From the IMG/VR virus record IMGVR_UViG_3300020213_000513, positions 1 through 22,116 of that record: a stretch of DNA of 22,116 nt; one strand, 5' to 3'. The DNA is from a virus. Positions 1 through 7,138 of this stretch are shown one piece after another (positions within the stretch are counted from its first letter, which is position 1; each line of letters starts with the position of its first letter). The notes beneath the pieces are model-generated. The model was not told where the DNA came from. It saw only the letters and a program-made list of their open reading frames with translations, and searched no databases. The position numbers and the translations under genes are program-made.

Positions 1-473
1 GCGCGCAACAGTTGCGTTTTCGGTGCCAGACCAAGCGCCTTTGCGCGGCCAGCGCTGAACGCCTCGGACGATTCGGTTGCCGCTATTCGCTGGATGGCGC
101 CTGCGGTTTTCTTGACCGCGGTTGCCGAGTCGGCAGCGACCGCAGCGCGGTATCGAGTAGCGAAGCTCTTGGCCACTCGGCTGGCTCTTGCCCAGTCGCG
201 GACGGCCTCGCCGGCCAACGCCGCGTAGTCCGGCAACAGAAAGAAACCGACCGAGTTGGATTCCGCCACGAGTCTGGCCACGCCAATGGCGCGCGCGTTC
301 TGTCGGGCCGCAATCACTCGCGGCTGAAGGAACGCCGCGACGCTACTGGGCGCCGGAGGGTTTCTTGTGAGCCGGAGCGCTACCAGCGCCGCGGCTTCCG
401 CCGTCAGGAGCGCCTGGCGGTTTTGCTCCGCCTGGTTTTCCAACTGCTCCCGCGTTCGCGCTTGCAATCGCAT
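1..473 (-). CDS. Minor head protein (Mu gpF / SPP1 gp7-like), partial, runs off the left edge
   Basis: This frame is open from about position 473 to base 1 with no stop, so the 3' end of the gene lies outside the window. The reading is rich in helices and ends with IQRIAATESSEAFSAGRAKAL, which fits the 'RIAxTE...A...GR' signature of phage head morphogenesis proteins of the Mu gpF/SPP1 gp7 kind. Those proteins sit inside the capsid near the portal, and portal followed by minor head gene is the usual order. The start is uncertain: ATG at 473 gives MRLQARTREQLENQ, but no strong ribosome-binding site precedes it, and it lies about 130 bases inside the upstream reading frame. A start nearer 345 is possible. 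The function is inferred from motif and position; the open frame is seen directly. Confidence 0.6.
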   Translation of the reverse strand, partial: MRLQARTREQLENQAEQNRQALLTAEAAALVALRLTRNPPAPSSVAAFLQPRVIAARQNARAIGVARLVAESNSVGFFLLPDYAALAGEAVRDWARASRVAKSFATRYRAAVAADSATAVKKTAGAIQRIAATESSEAFSAGRAKALGLAPKTQLLR

Positions 474-741
474 GTAGCTCAGCTGTTGATTTCTCGAGTT
501 CGGCGTCGGACCTTTCGGCCTCTTCCTTCTCGATTTCTTCGAGCGCCGCGGCCACGTTTTCGATATCGAATACCGCCGCGAGTTTCTGCACGCCGATTCG
601 CTTAGTGATCAGTCGCTCGCCACCACCGGTGCCGCCGCCAAGCGCGGCTTGAACCAGGGCAACGACCTGCTGCTGCTCCGCCGGGTCTGGTTTGAAGTAC
701 GTGCCCCAAATGACCGTCAGTGACGGCGCCATCCAAGTCAC
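343..741 (-). CDS. Portal C-terminal segment in a separate frame (132 aa)
   Basis: This ORF starts with GTG at 741 and overlaps the portal stop as GTGA. Its first part (SLTVIWGTYFKPDPAEQQQ, then ITKRIGVQKLAAVFDIENV, then EEIEKEEAE) looks like the C-terminal region of SPP1 gp6-like portals, where a 'WGPYFPPTPAD'-type strand is followed by a helix pair and an acidic tail. The last 45 residues are Gly/Pro/Ala-rich and probably disordered. The simplest reading is that it continues the portal protein in the -1 frame, either through a real split, a programmed frameshift or a sequence error. It could also be a separate coupled gene. The tail overlaps the start of the minor head frame. Confidence 0.6.
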   Translation of the reverse strand: MTWMAPSLTVIWGTYFKPDPAEQQQVVALVQAALGGGTGGGERLITKRIGVQKLAAVFDIENVAAALEEIEKEEAERSDAELEKSTAELHAIASANAGAVGKPGGAKPPGAPDGGSRGAGSAPAHKKPSGAQ

Positions 742-2156
742 TGCGCGGCCTCAGCGAACGCGTCGGCCTGATCAAACTTGGCAAGCATCGCCTTCACCTT
801 GTCGATGCCAGGGACACGCAGACCGGCGCCCAGCTTGTGAGCGATCCTGAGCTGCATATCGAGCGTAGGCAGCAGGAAGTTGTCGGTTAGATCGTCGCGG
901 TACTGGTCGCACCGATCGATCTGCTTTTGCTTGATTGCCTCGAGCGCCTTGCCCGAAGTCGTGGCCGCGAACTTGATGTTCTCGGGGTCGAGGAACACCA
1001 CGCCGAGCGCTTCCTGAAGCTTGATCCGAAGGTCGCGAGCGTTTTCGTCGAGCACCTTGAGCGCCGTGGCCGGGACCGTGAGGTACTCGACCCTGGTCTC
1101 TGTATTCGGATAGCGCCAGACGTAACCCGGCCCTTTTTTGCGCACGGGGCCGCCTGAGCTGCCGCCTGTGTCGTAGTTGCCCTTGCTCGGGTTGTTCGAG
1201 ACGATCTTCCCACCCAGCTCGCTCGCCTGCACAGATACGGGGCGGCCCAGCTCGGTCGGGTTGTGCTCTGGGTCAACGCCGATTTCAACCGGCTGCGGCT
1301 CGCTCAGTAGCGCGCAACGGTGGCGCTGACTGAGCGAAAGGTCGTGACCGTGGATCTCGTGCGTGAGCAGTGCATGGATTGCCTGCCCGTCGATCACGTT
1401 GATCGGCGCGCAGCCCCGCAGCAGCGGATACCAGACAACCGGGCAAGCGCCGAGATTGTGAGGGAAAGTCTTGGATGGGTCGGCGCGCCAATCTGGCTCT
1501 GCGCCGTTCTCTTTGGCGTCGGCCGGGAAAAATGTCGTGTCGCTCTGCGCGTCGATTACTCGACGGTAGAGCCTGGCGCGAACCGCCCACACGCCCGAGA
1601 TGGGATTCCTGAACTCCTCGAAATACGGGTATCGAATCTCGAGCTCGGTCACGACACCGAGAGCGTCGAACTTCGGCGTCCCCCACTTGGCAGGGATCAG
1701 ATCCGCAAACGGCTTACCGGCGCGCGCGCCGTGAATTCCAACGGCAGTGCCGCATCCCTGAGCTGCCGAGAATGCGTCGCGCGAGTGCGCGCGGAAGCGG
1801 CAGATCCTGTGGTGCTCGACCAGAAATCGGTCTAGCAGCTGGCTGTCGTCCTCGCCTAGCCCATTGTCTTCGGACTCCTCGGCCTCGCCTGGCTTGGCCG
1901 AAAACACCGGAGCGCGGCCTTCACCGAGCACCAGATCCACGTTGGACTGGATAGCGATCTGAACGATCGGATAAACGATGCAGGGCTCACGATCCCACAG
2001 CGGAACGCCGTCAGCCCACCAGTTGGGCTTGCCCTCGTACTGCCTGCCTTGCACCCAACGCTCGAGTGATTCGAGGCGCCGGTAGCGTGGCGACATGTTC
2101 GCGAGCGCGGCCCGATTGGCCTCGTCGGCGCCTTGGAACTGGATTGAGTCGTGCAT
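738..2156 (-). CDS. Phage portal protein (SPP1 gp6-like), main part
   Basis: A 472-residue protein directly downstream of the large terminase gene; the ATG at 2156 shares one base with the terL stop (TGATG). Portals form the dodecameric ring at the capsid vertex through which DNA enters and leaves. The family call rests on position and on the pattern of an N-terminal helical region (RRLESLERWVQGRQYEGKPNWW), a middle domain with CPVVWYPLL and HALLTHEI, and a late segment (VFLDPENIKFAATTSGKALE, then KQKQIDRCDQYRDDLTDNFL) typical of the clip/stem/crown part. The product stops at EAAQ just where such portals usually continue, and the continuation is found in the -1 frame in the next ORF. The N-terminal domains look intact. 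Confidence 0.8.
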   Translation of the reverse strand: MHDSIQFQGADEANRAALANMSPRYRRLESLERWVQGRQYEGKPNWWADGVPLWDREPCIVYPIVQIAIQSNVDLVLGEGRAPVFSAKPGEAEESEDNGLGEDDSQLLDRFLVEHHRICRFRAHSRDAFSAAQGCGTAVGIHGARAGKPFADLIPAKWGTPKFDALGVVTELEIRYPYFEEFRNPISGVWAVRARLYRRVIDAQSDTTFFPADAKENGAEPDWRADPSKTFPHNLGACPVVWYPLLRGCAPINVIDGQAIHALLTHEIHGHDLSLSQRHRCALLSEPQPVEIGVDPEHNPTELGRPVSVQASELGGKIVSNNPSKGNYDTGGSSGGPVRKKGPGYVWRYPNTETRVEYLTVPATALKVLDENARDLRIKLQEALGVVFLDPENIKFAATTSGKALEAIKQKQIDRCDQYRDDLTDNFLLPTLDMQLRIAHKLGAGLRVPGIDKVKAMLAKFDQADAFAEAAQ

Positions 2157-4570
2157 CAGCGGCCCGATACGGTCGTGCGGTAGTTAGGGCCACGACCGAA
2201 GCGACCGACGGCCATGTACCGGATCGCATCCATCGAGTTGTGAACCAACACGCCGTTGGCGAAAAACTCATGGTCGCTATCGACGGTCAGATCAAATACC
2301 GCTTCGCTTCGTCCTGCTGCACAGCTTTCCACCACATACGCGGGAACAAGTGTGTGTTGAGCTGTACTTGTTGGAAACGAATCCGGTTCCGCAAATTGCG
2401 CAAGTTCTAGACTCGTCGTCAACGCCGCTCGCCCTGCGCCAGGATGATTTACAGGTGTTAGAACAGAAGCGGCCTGAATCGCCGAGACCGAAACAGTCAA
2501 AGGGCGTCTTGCACTGATCGCAGTCCTTGGACACGGGCTGGCGTTTTGCGCAAACGTCTCGCCCGTGCTCAACATGCCAAGCTCGTCCCTCTGCGGAACG
2601 ATGCCACTCTTTTGTGAGTGGCCTAATCCTAGCGGCATGCTCCGACTGTTGGCGCCTCTGCTCGGGCGTTCTGTCTCTGCCGTGATCGGCGATGTGATCT
2701 CTGCCGAGTTTGCTCTCGAGATTATCGATGGAGTTATTGAGCGGGTCAGAGTCTCGATGGTGGACGTGGTGTCCGCTCGGGATGGGGCCATTGTGGTGCT
2801 CCCAGATTGCCCGATGCAGATAGCGACCATGCGGCTCACCGGGGCGAGCGCTTGATCGGAAGTAACCGGCAACGTTTGTAACGGTTGAGTCCGGGTACCT
2901 TCGGAACCATTCCCCGCCGAACCTGATTCGTTCAGACTTGCCGTGTTTTCCCATGCGACAAGCATATCACCATATCGCAGTGCGTCCAGACGGACCCAGC
3001 CTCTGTTCGCAACGAACACTCGGTGATCCGCCGTGCCCTCAAGCAAGCCGACCGATGTCTTGATACGCCAGATCGGGGCCGACTCAAATGTCTTGCCGCT
3101 CCACGACACAGCGCGCCAGCCGCCTCGCGTTAGCACCAAGTCGGAGCAGGTGACCTCTTCAATCGGGACCTCACCGTGGCTCGTTAGGACCCGGGTCCCT
3201 GCTACTAGGCAGTGATTGTCTTTGTCCTGCGGGTCTTCGTCGAAGGTTCCGTCTGGGCGTTTCTTGCGACGATAGAGACCGAATTCACGAATGGAGTTTT
3301 TGCACTTCGGCGAAACGTACATGCGCGCGAAGCGCTCGCCGTCCTCGCGTTCGCGAATGAACAGCAGGTCCGCGACTCGCGCCAGCCCGCCGTGAATGTC
3401 GTTGTCCGTCTCGCCGACCTTGAGACCAGCGCTGCGCAGATCGTTGATTCGATCGGGGCGCGACGGGTCAGGCCAGAACTTGGCGAAGTTCCACGCTTTC
3501 GCGCGTTCGTTCCAAACGTGGTTCGGGCACTCTGACTCGTACCACTCATCGAGCAGCCAGAGCTCGGCGTCGTTGCCGTGCCCGAGCACGCCGGACAGAA
3601 CGAGCACGCCCGCGTCGGTCCAACCGTGATCCATGCCGACGTGAAACTCACGAAAGCTCGAAAGCGGCGGAGGTTCCTGGACGTGGAAAGCCTCGTCGAA
3701 CGGGTAAACGAGACCTTCGCCCGCGTCGGGATTGGCCTCCCATTCGCGCTCGAACGTCGCTTTCGGTGTCGTCGCCTTCGCTCGAGCTACAGCGAGCGCG
3801 CCCACCGTCTCCGGAGAGTCGCGGTAAGTGGCGTGAAAGCCGTAGTAGCTTCGCAGCACAGCGAGTGCAGCTTGGTCCGGATCGCGAGGAAGGTGTTCGG
3901 GCCAGTCACGTTCCCGGAGGCTGGAAAACACTTCGCGGATCGCTTGCGCCACCGGCAGGGCCAGCGCGGTCGCGTCGTCGATTTGGCCCGTGCGGAGCTT
4001 GCCACCAAGTGCGCCGGCCTCGCGTGAGCGATACCAGAGCCCGTGTCGGCCCTTCGTCGGTGTGCCGCCTAGCAGCTCTATGCCAAGCGAAAAAGGCTCA
4101 GACAGCCAAGGCACACCAACGCCGTCGTAGACGTCGGCGTCGATGTCATCGACTTCGTCACACACCAGCACGTCACATCGCATGCCGCGCGCGGTGCGCG
4201 AATTGTACGAGCTGGCTGGGAAAACTTTGATTCGTGAGCCACCGGGGAAGTCCACCTGGAAGCTCTGCCGGTCGATTCGCGTCGGCCTGAGATGCGCCCA
4301 CTCGCCCGCAAGCTCAGTCTCGACGCCCTCGAGGTGGACGTCCTTCGCCTGTTTCAGCGTCGGCATCAGCAGATTGATGCGGACGCCTTTCAGTTCGCGC
4401 CGCGCGCCTGGTCGCTGCCTGTGCTCCCACTCGGAGACCAAGAGCCACCAGGCGGTGCGCGTAAACCAGGACTTCCCAACGCCGCGGCCCCAACCGTAAA
4501 ACACGGTCTGCCTCGGCTTGATCGCCTGGTAGGCCAGCCACTGCGGATGGTTGAATCGAACCTCAGTCAC
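2156..4570 (-). CDS. terL: Terminase large subunit interrupted by an intein
   Basis: The ATPase/nuclease of the DNA-packaging motor. The precursor is 804 residues: 479 residues of terminase and a 325-residue intein (residues 454-778). Seen directly: Walker A GWGRGVGKSW (residues 26-35), Walker B VLVCDEVDD (134-142), a nuclease-domain acidic motif GMDHGWTDAG (312-321, likely metal ligand D314), and a late motif that becomes KDNH-SMDAIRYM after splicing, matching the terminase 'H..DA.RY' nuclease motif. The start is GTG at 4570, overlapping the terS stop by 8 bases (GTGACTGA). The intein breaks the late nuclease motif, so unspliced protein should lack nuclease function. Recognition of terL is confident; splicing activity is inferred. 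Confidence 0.92.
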   Translation of the reverse strand: MTEVRFNHPQWLAYQAIKPRQTVFYGWGRGVGKSWFTRTAWWLLVSEWEHRQRPGARRELKGVRINLLMPTLKQAKDVHLEGVETELAGEWAHLRPTRIDRQSFQVDFPGGSRIKVFPASSYNSRTARGMRCDVLVCDEVDDIDADVYDGVGVPWLSEPFSLGIELLGGTPTKGRHGLWYRSREAGALGGKLRTGQIDDATALALPVAQAIREVFSSLRERDWPEHLPRDPDQAALAVLRSYYGFHATYRDSPETVGALAVARAKATTPKATFEREWEANPDAGEGLVYPFDEAFHVQEPPPLSSFREFHVGMDHGWTDAGVLVLSGVLGHGNDAELWLLDEWYESECPNHVWNERAKAWNFAKFWPDPSRPDRINDLRSAGLKVGETDNDIHGGLARVADLLFIREREDGERFARMYVSPKCKNSIREFGLYRRKKRPDGTFDEDPQDKDNHCLVAGTRVLTSHGEVPIEEVTCSDLVLTRGGWRAVSWSGKTFESAPIWRIKTSVGLLEGTADHRVFVANRGWVRLDALRYGDMLVAWENTASLNESGSAGNGSEGTRTQPLQTLPVTSDQALAPVSRMVAICIGQSGSTTMAPSRADTTSTIETLTRSITPSIISRANSAEITSPITAETERPSRGANSRSMPLGLGHSQKSGIVPQRDELGMLSTGETFAQNASPCPRTAISARRPLTVSVSAIQAASVLTPVNHPGAGRAALTTSLELAQFAEPDSFPTSTAQHTLVPAYVVESCAAGRSEAVFDLTVDSDHEFFANGVLVHNSMDAIRYMAVGRFGRGPNYRTTVSGR
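2237..3211 (-). mobile_element. Intein within terL (325 aa), containing an out-of-frame HNH gene
   Basis: The insert starts with Cys (CLVAGTRVLTSHGEVPIEEV, block A) right after KDNH. It carries a block B TADH motif (GTADHRVFVANRGWVRL) and ends with a block F/G-type segment (VFDLTVDSDHEFFANGVLVHN) followed by Ser as the +1 residue. The Cys1, block B Thr/His, penultimate His and terminal Asn needed for splicing are all present. Between the splicing halves is a stretch of about 200 residues, rich in Ser, Thr and Pro, with no LAGLIDADG or HNH motif in the terL frame. Instead a complete HNH endonuclease is encoded there in another frame. The splicing domain is therefore a near-minimal intein with a dual-coded linker. 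The insertion point at a catalytic motif is typical for inteins. Confidence 0.9.
2292..2954 (-). CDS. HNH homing endonuclease nested out of frame inside the terL intein
   Basis: A 220-residue ORF lying wholly inside the intein, on the same strand but in a frame different from terL. Residues 44-80 (LHRAIWEHHNGPIPSGHHVH, then HRDSDPLNNSIDNLE) form a clear HNH_3-type motif with the His-Asn-His elements. The N-terminus (FGGEWFRRYPDSTVTNVAGYF) resembles the module that precedes HNH_3 in phage nucleases. The C-terminus has two zinc modules: C145/C148 with C164/C168 and C185/C188 with C203/C207. HNH enzymes of this class cut DNA to spread themselves and their host element, so this is probably the homing nuclease of the intein. 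The ATG at 2954 has only a weak ribosome-binding site, so it may be translated at a low level. It could instead be an independent homing gene that entered the intein linker. Confidence 0.88.
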   Translation of the reverse strand: MGKHGKSERIRFGGEWFRRYPDSTVTNVAGYFRSSARPGEPHGRYLHRAIWEHHNGPIPSGHHVHHRDSDPLNNSIDNLESKLGRDHIADHGRDRTPEQRRQQSEHAARIRPLTKEWHRSAEGRAWHVEHGRDVCAKRQPVSKDCDQCKTPFDCFGLGDSGRFCSNTCKSSWRRASGVDDESRTCAICGTGFVSNKYSSTHTCSRVCGGKLCSRTKRSGI

Positions 4571-5048
4571 CGGGTTTGCCGGCGGCTTCTTCGGCGAGCC
4601 GCTCGGTAGCTTCCGGCGTCGGGCTCACGTTGATCGTGACCGTGCCTTGCGCTGGCATCGCTCCCGACCTCTCGGCATCGAACCGCGCCAAGTTGTGCGC
4701 GTTCTTTTCCGCGTCGAGCACCAGTCGGCCGTAGTCGGCTCGCTTGTCAATGATCACGACCGGGACGCCGTCGGCACTTGGGGCAGTCTCAGGCAGGTCG
4801 TTCTCGAAGCGCTCAGAGGCAACCTCGGCCACCCGGAGACGCATCGCCACGTGCCGCTCTAGCGCGCTCTCGCGTAGTTTGCGGCGCTCTTCGGCGAAAC
4901 TTGGATCCTCTTCGAGCCGCACGGCGATCTCTCGCCCCGTGCGCTCTTTGAGCTTCAGCTGGCGGGAAACCGCGCTGGCATTGCCCGAATAAAGGAACCG
5001 AGCTCGGAACTCGGCCACCACGTCGTCAGGCGTCGGAACACCGTTCAT
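4563..5048 (-). CDS. terS: Terminase small subunit
   Basis: A 161-residue protein immediately upstream of terL, with an 8-base overlap. Small terminase subunits bind the packaging site and load the large subunit. The N-terminal 60 residues (PDDVVAEFRARFLYSGNASA, then VSRQLKLKERTGREIAVRLEE) look like a helix-turn-helix DNA-binding segment. The middle is helical and charged (ERHVAMRLRVAEVASERFEN), suiting an oligomerisation region, and the tail includes TVTINVSPTPEATERL. The ATG at 5048 is preceded by GGGAG at proper spacing. The call rests mainly on gene order, size and the HTH-like start. Confidence 0.8.
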   Translation of the reverse strand: MNGVPTPDDVVAEFRARFLYSGNASAVSRQLKLKERTGREIAVRLEEDPSFAEERRKLRESALERHVAMRLRVAEVASERFENDLPETAPSADGVPVVIIDKRADYGRLVLDAEKNAHNLARFDAERSGAMPAQGTVTINVSPTPEATERLAEEAAGKPGD

Positions 5049-5106
5049 GTCTGCTCCCGTTCGCCCGTTACCGTCGGCGTCACGTAGTTGGGGGCCAGCC
5101 CGTTGG

Positions 5107-5268
5107 CTAGCGGTTACCCCAGCTGGCCACGCTCTGAGCCTCGGCGAAGTCGTCGCGGATCTCGCGTCGGCGTCGAGCGTCTCGGATATTGGCTAGTCGG
5201 GGCTGTCGTCGTTGTTGTTGCTTGGCTCGCGGGATTAGCCGCGGCCTGAGGGGTATCAATTCGCCCAT
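5107..5268 (-). CDS. Small basic protein (53 aa), unknown
   Basis: A short ORF in the gap between terS and the 141-residue gene. It starts MGELIPLRPRLIPRAKQQQR and ends FAEAQSVASWGNR. It is strongly basic, with an RDARRRREIRDD helix-like stretch, so nucleic-acid binding is possible. AGGAG directly abuts the ATG, which is too close to be ideal. It follows the 40-codon ORF by three bases. Its support is a protein-like composition and its fit in an otherwise empty gap; I do not recognise a family. Confidence 0.4.
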   Translation of the reverse strand: MGELIPLRPRLIPRAKQQQRRQPRLANIRDARRRREIRDDFAEAQSVASWGNR

Positions 5269-5271
5269 CTC

Positions 5272-5394
5272 CTATCGGGCCCATCCTGGCAGGCGCTCAG
5301 TTTTGCCGCCGGTGAGTCGGGCTGCGGCCTCTTGGGGCTCGTGCGCCTCCGATCCGGGATGCTGGGATCCCGCGCGGGGCGCTCTATAGCTCAT
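5272..5394 (-). CDS. Small ORF (40 aa), unknown
   Basis: The ATG at 5394 opens a 40-codon frame (MSYRAPRAGSQHPGSEAHEP..., ending LTGGKTERLPGWAR) between the 141-residue gene and the 53-residue ORF. There is no clear ribosome-binding site and no recognisable domain. The composition is polar and Pro/Gly-rich. It is retained because all neighbours are packed tightly and this gap would otherwise be the only long untranslated stretch in the window. It may be noncoding leader for the packaging genes instead. Confidence 0.25.
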   Translation of the reverse strand: MSYRAPRAGSQHPGSEAHEPQEAAARLTGGKTERLPGWAR

Positions 5395-5431
5395 GGCTAG
5401 CCGTGGCGCTTGTCTGGCGCCTGACTGACTC

Positions 5432-5857
5432 CTAATCCGCCATATCAATGGCGGCCAGCTCTGCCTGTAATTTGGCGATTAGCTCGGTCTTTCTCTCAAC
5501 TTTGGTGAGGCGCTTAGCGTGGTCGCGGAGTTGCGTTCCGTGGCCACCGACGTGCCTCCAAATCTGCCGATTGTCGGCCGCAACTCTGACTACATCCACC
5601 TCCAATTTAGTGACGGTTGCGGAGTCCACGGGAAGCAGGTTTTCGAGCGCATCGAACCGAACGTAGATGTCCCCGCCGTGCCGTTTGGTGAGCTTCACCT
5701 CGTCGCGTCGCTCGGCCCTGAGTACCAGCCGGCGGACGTGCTGAACCTGGTAGCGGCGGGGGAGCTTTTTGAGTCGTTCGGCGACCTTGTTGGACCGGGC
5801 TAGCACCAGGTCGGTGACGTCTGGGATACTGAGCCAGCGGTGTGGGCGGGGCTTCAT
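5432..5857 (-). CDS. Putative DNA-binding/coiled-coil protein (141 aa)
   Basis: The start is set at ATG 5857 because it overlaps the upstream stop as ATGA; the longer frame runs into the upstream gene. The N-terminal half (WLSIPDVTDLVLARSNKVAE, then YIYVRF-like DIYVRFDALENLLP) resembles a small winged or MerR/excisionase-like helix-turn-helix fold followed by a strand. The C-terminal half has long heptad-like helices (KLEVDVVRVAADNRQIWRHV, then KVERKTELIAKLQAELAAID). It lies just before the packaging genes, so a regulatory or packaging-related role is possible. No family is recognised with certainty. Confidence 0.7.
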   Translation of the reverse strand: MKPRPHRWLSIPDVTDLVLARSNKVAERLKKLPRRYQVQHVRRLVLRAERRDEVKLTKRHGGDIYVRFDALENLLPVDSATVTKLEVDVVRVAADNRQIWRHVGGHGTQLRDHAKRLTKVERKTELIAKLQAELAAIDMAD

Positions 5858-6036
5858 TGTGCGCGCCGCGGGTCTTCCCACGCCTCGCCCGGATCGCACG
5901 GGTCGATCGTGTTGTCAGAATCTTGGCTGCATTCATCGCCGACGGAGTGCGCACGATACGGGCGATCGCAATACGTGCAGCACTCCAGCCGAAACGCGAG
6001 CCATTTGGATCGTTTGATGTCCGCCCATTTGATCAT
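5854..6036 (-). CDS. Small cysteine-containing protein (60 aa), unknown
   Basis: It overlaps both neighbours by four bases (ATGA at 6033-6036 and at 5854-5857), which strongly supports translation. It begins MIKWADIKRSKW and has CCTYCDRPYRAHSVGDEC around residues 19-36, a plausible single zinc site (C-x2-C with a later His/Cys). The tail is acidic (CDPGEAWEDP). The fold would resemble the many zinc miniproteins encoded in this phage. The function is unknown. Confidence 0.65.
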   Translation of the reverse strand: MIKWADIKRSKWLAFRLECCTYCDRPYRAHSVGDECSQDSDNTIDPCDPGEAWEDPRRAQ

Positions 6037-6725
6037 TCCGATGCCCCCGAGCTCGTGACCGCCGGCAGAATGCTCCGCCGCTCCCGAGGCAGCCGCATCG
6101 GGTCCGCCCCGGCCTTGCTCTCAAACCATTCCCGCCAGGCCTCGGTCAGCGACGCCTCAGCAACTCTCCGGGCCCGCCGGATAGTTCGCCCGTAGCCGGC
6201 CTGTTTGCCCGTCACGGTCGAGCTGGGCGCGCCGGCGTCGCCTGAGTACTCGTGGCAGGCCACCAATAGCTCGCCCGGGTGCTCGTAGACCTGAAGCGCC
6301 ACGTTGGCCAGGTCTCCTAGTTGCGGCTCGACCCCGGTCCGCCTGGCCTCGTGCTGACCTGGCTTGCTATCTGAGCCCTTGACATGCCGGTCCCGGGCGC
6401 CGTAGCCACGATCGCTCCTGAAAGCGGCTCTAGGGGCCTGGTGGCGCAGCAGGAGCAGACCGCGAGACCGCTCCGAGCAGGCGAACCAGGCCGAACTCAG
6501 CCATCGGTGCCGCTCGATGTCGCCCCGGACGCATGTCCCCGTGCCCAGCTGCTGGTCGGTGAAGGGGTGAATGTAGCTCCCCGCCATATCGAGATTCCCA
6601 CCCTCGGATGGCCCGCCACACTCCAGCTGATTGACCACGCCGGCTAACGTGCCGCGCTCCCTCATGGCGACGGCGCCCTGTAGGAGTAGCCAGCTCAAGT
6701 CCTCGTCATTGTCGGTTGCTCGCAT
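6033..6725 (-). CDS. Hypothetical protein (230 aa)
   Basis: A strong ribosome-binding site (GGAAGGAG about 7 bases upstream) supports ATG 6725. Residues 1-40 (DEDLSWLLLQGAVAMRERGT) look helical. The central region is Arg- and Gly-rich with scattered Cys and His (FACSERSRG...). The last third (GDLANVALQVYEHPGELLVA, then RAEASL-like VAEASLTEAWREWFESKAG) is again helical. I do not recognise a family. It is the first gene of a tight three-gene set (230, 60 and 141 residues) leading to the packaging genes, so a late-gene regulator is conceivable but unproven. Confidence 0.6.
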   Translation of the reverse strand: MRATDNDEDLSWLLLQGAVAMRERGTLAGVVNQLECGGPSEGGNLDMAGSYIHPFTDQQLGTGTCVRGDIERHRWLSSAWFACSERSRGLLLLRHQAPRAAFRSDRGYGARDRHVKGSDSKPGQHEARRTGVEPQLGDLANVALQVYEHPGELLVACHEYSGDAGAPSSTVTGKQAGYGRTIRRARRVAEASLTEAWREWFESKAGADPMRLPRERRSILPAVTSSGASE

Positions 6726-6840
6726 CGCTTGCTCCTTCCGGGGCCTGCCCGGGAGTGATAGGGTTCCACGGTCGGCGGCAATCGACCCGGAGCCCTGCAG
6801 CGAGCAATCGTTTCAGGGCTTTGCTGTTTGCGCCTCCCAA
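6706..6840 (-). CDS. Possible small protein (44 aa), TTG start
   Basis: This frame reads MGGANSKALKRLLAAGLRV, then DCRRPWNPITPGQAPEG..., ending DASNRQ. The composition is very protein-like and it fills the gap between the 40-residue Cys protein and the 230-residue gene, overlapping each by about 20-28 bases. TTG at 6840 is the only start in the frame and has no convincing ribosome-binding site, so expression is doubtful. No family recognised. Confidence 0.35.
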   Translation of the reverse strand: MGGANSKALKRLLAAGLRVDCRRPWNPITPGQAPEGASDASNRQ

Positions 6841-6935
6841 AGCGCTGTCAGGCGCTCACACGTACACTTGTTCCGCTCGCCACCTGGAGGGCTTGCCCAG
6901 TGCTCGCAATCCTTGCAGTGGCCACTCGGACTCAA
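6813..6935 (-). CDS. Cys-rich miniprotein (40 aa), TTG start, zinc-knuckle-like
   Basis: The TTG at 6935 overlaps the preceding stop as TTGA and follows a GGTGAGG ribosome-binding sequence, so coupled translation is likely. The product begins MSPSGHCKDCEHWASPP and contains C-x2-C (residues 7 and 10), His12 and a later C-x-C (KCTCERL), enough for one zinc site. It is one of a series of such miniproteins here. The function is unknown; it could be missed by gene callers because of its size and start codon. Confidence 0.5.
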   Translation of the reverse strand: MSPSGHCKDCEHWASPPGGERNKCTCERLTALWEAQTAKP

Positions 6936-7138
6936 GGCCTCACCAGCTCAATCAAGCTCGTCCTAATGCCGTCAATCTCGACACGCTTCCAATTGTACTC
7001 CTCGGCTGAAAGCCACCGAAACGTGAAAGCCTCGAAGGAGCGAAGCAAGTCCGTAGCGTCGTAGATTCGATCGTTACGCTTGACCGCCTCGGTAGCGGCC
7101 TCGATTTCTTCGACTGTCCGGAGGTCAGGCTGTGCCAT
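6932..7138 (-). CDS. Hypothetical protein (68 aa)
   Basis: The ATG at 7138 shares a base with the upstream stop (TGATG), which selects this start over a long upstream extension that lies in the shadow of the 240-residue gene. The product (MAQPDLRTVEEIEAATEAVK, then TDLLRSFEAFTFRWLSAEEY...) is small, acidic and mostly helical. No family is recognised. Confidence 0.65.
   Translation of the reverse strand: MAQPDLRTVEEIEAATEAVKRNDRIYDATDLLRSFEAFTFRWLSAEEYNWKRVEIDGIRTSLIELVRP

Noticed and set aside
12-605. Plus-strand ORF of 197 codons at the left end
   Set aside because: It is Arg-rich, antisense to the minor head and portal-tail frames, and has no domain.
5340-5380. Short hairpin (CGGGAT...ATCCCG) as a terminator before the packaging genes
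   Set aside because: The stem is only 6 bp with no T-run on either strand.
5189-5389. Plus-strand 66-codon ORF in the gap before terS
   Set aside because: No ribosome-binding site or coupling, and the opposite strand holds two better small frames in line with the operon.
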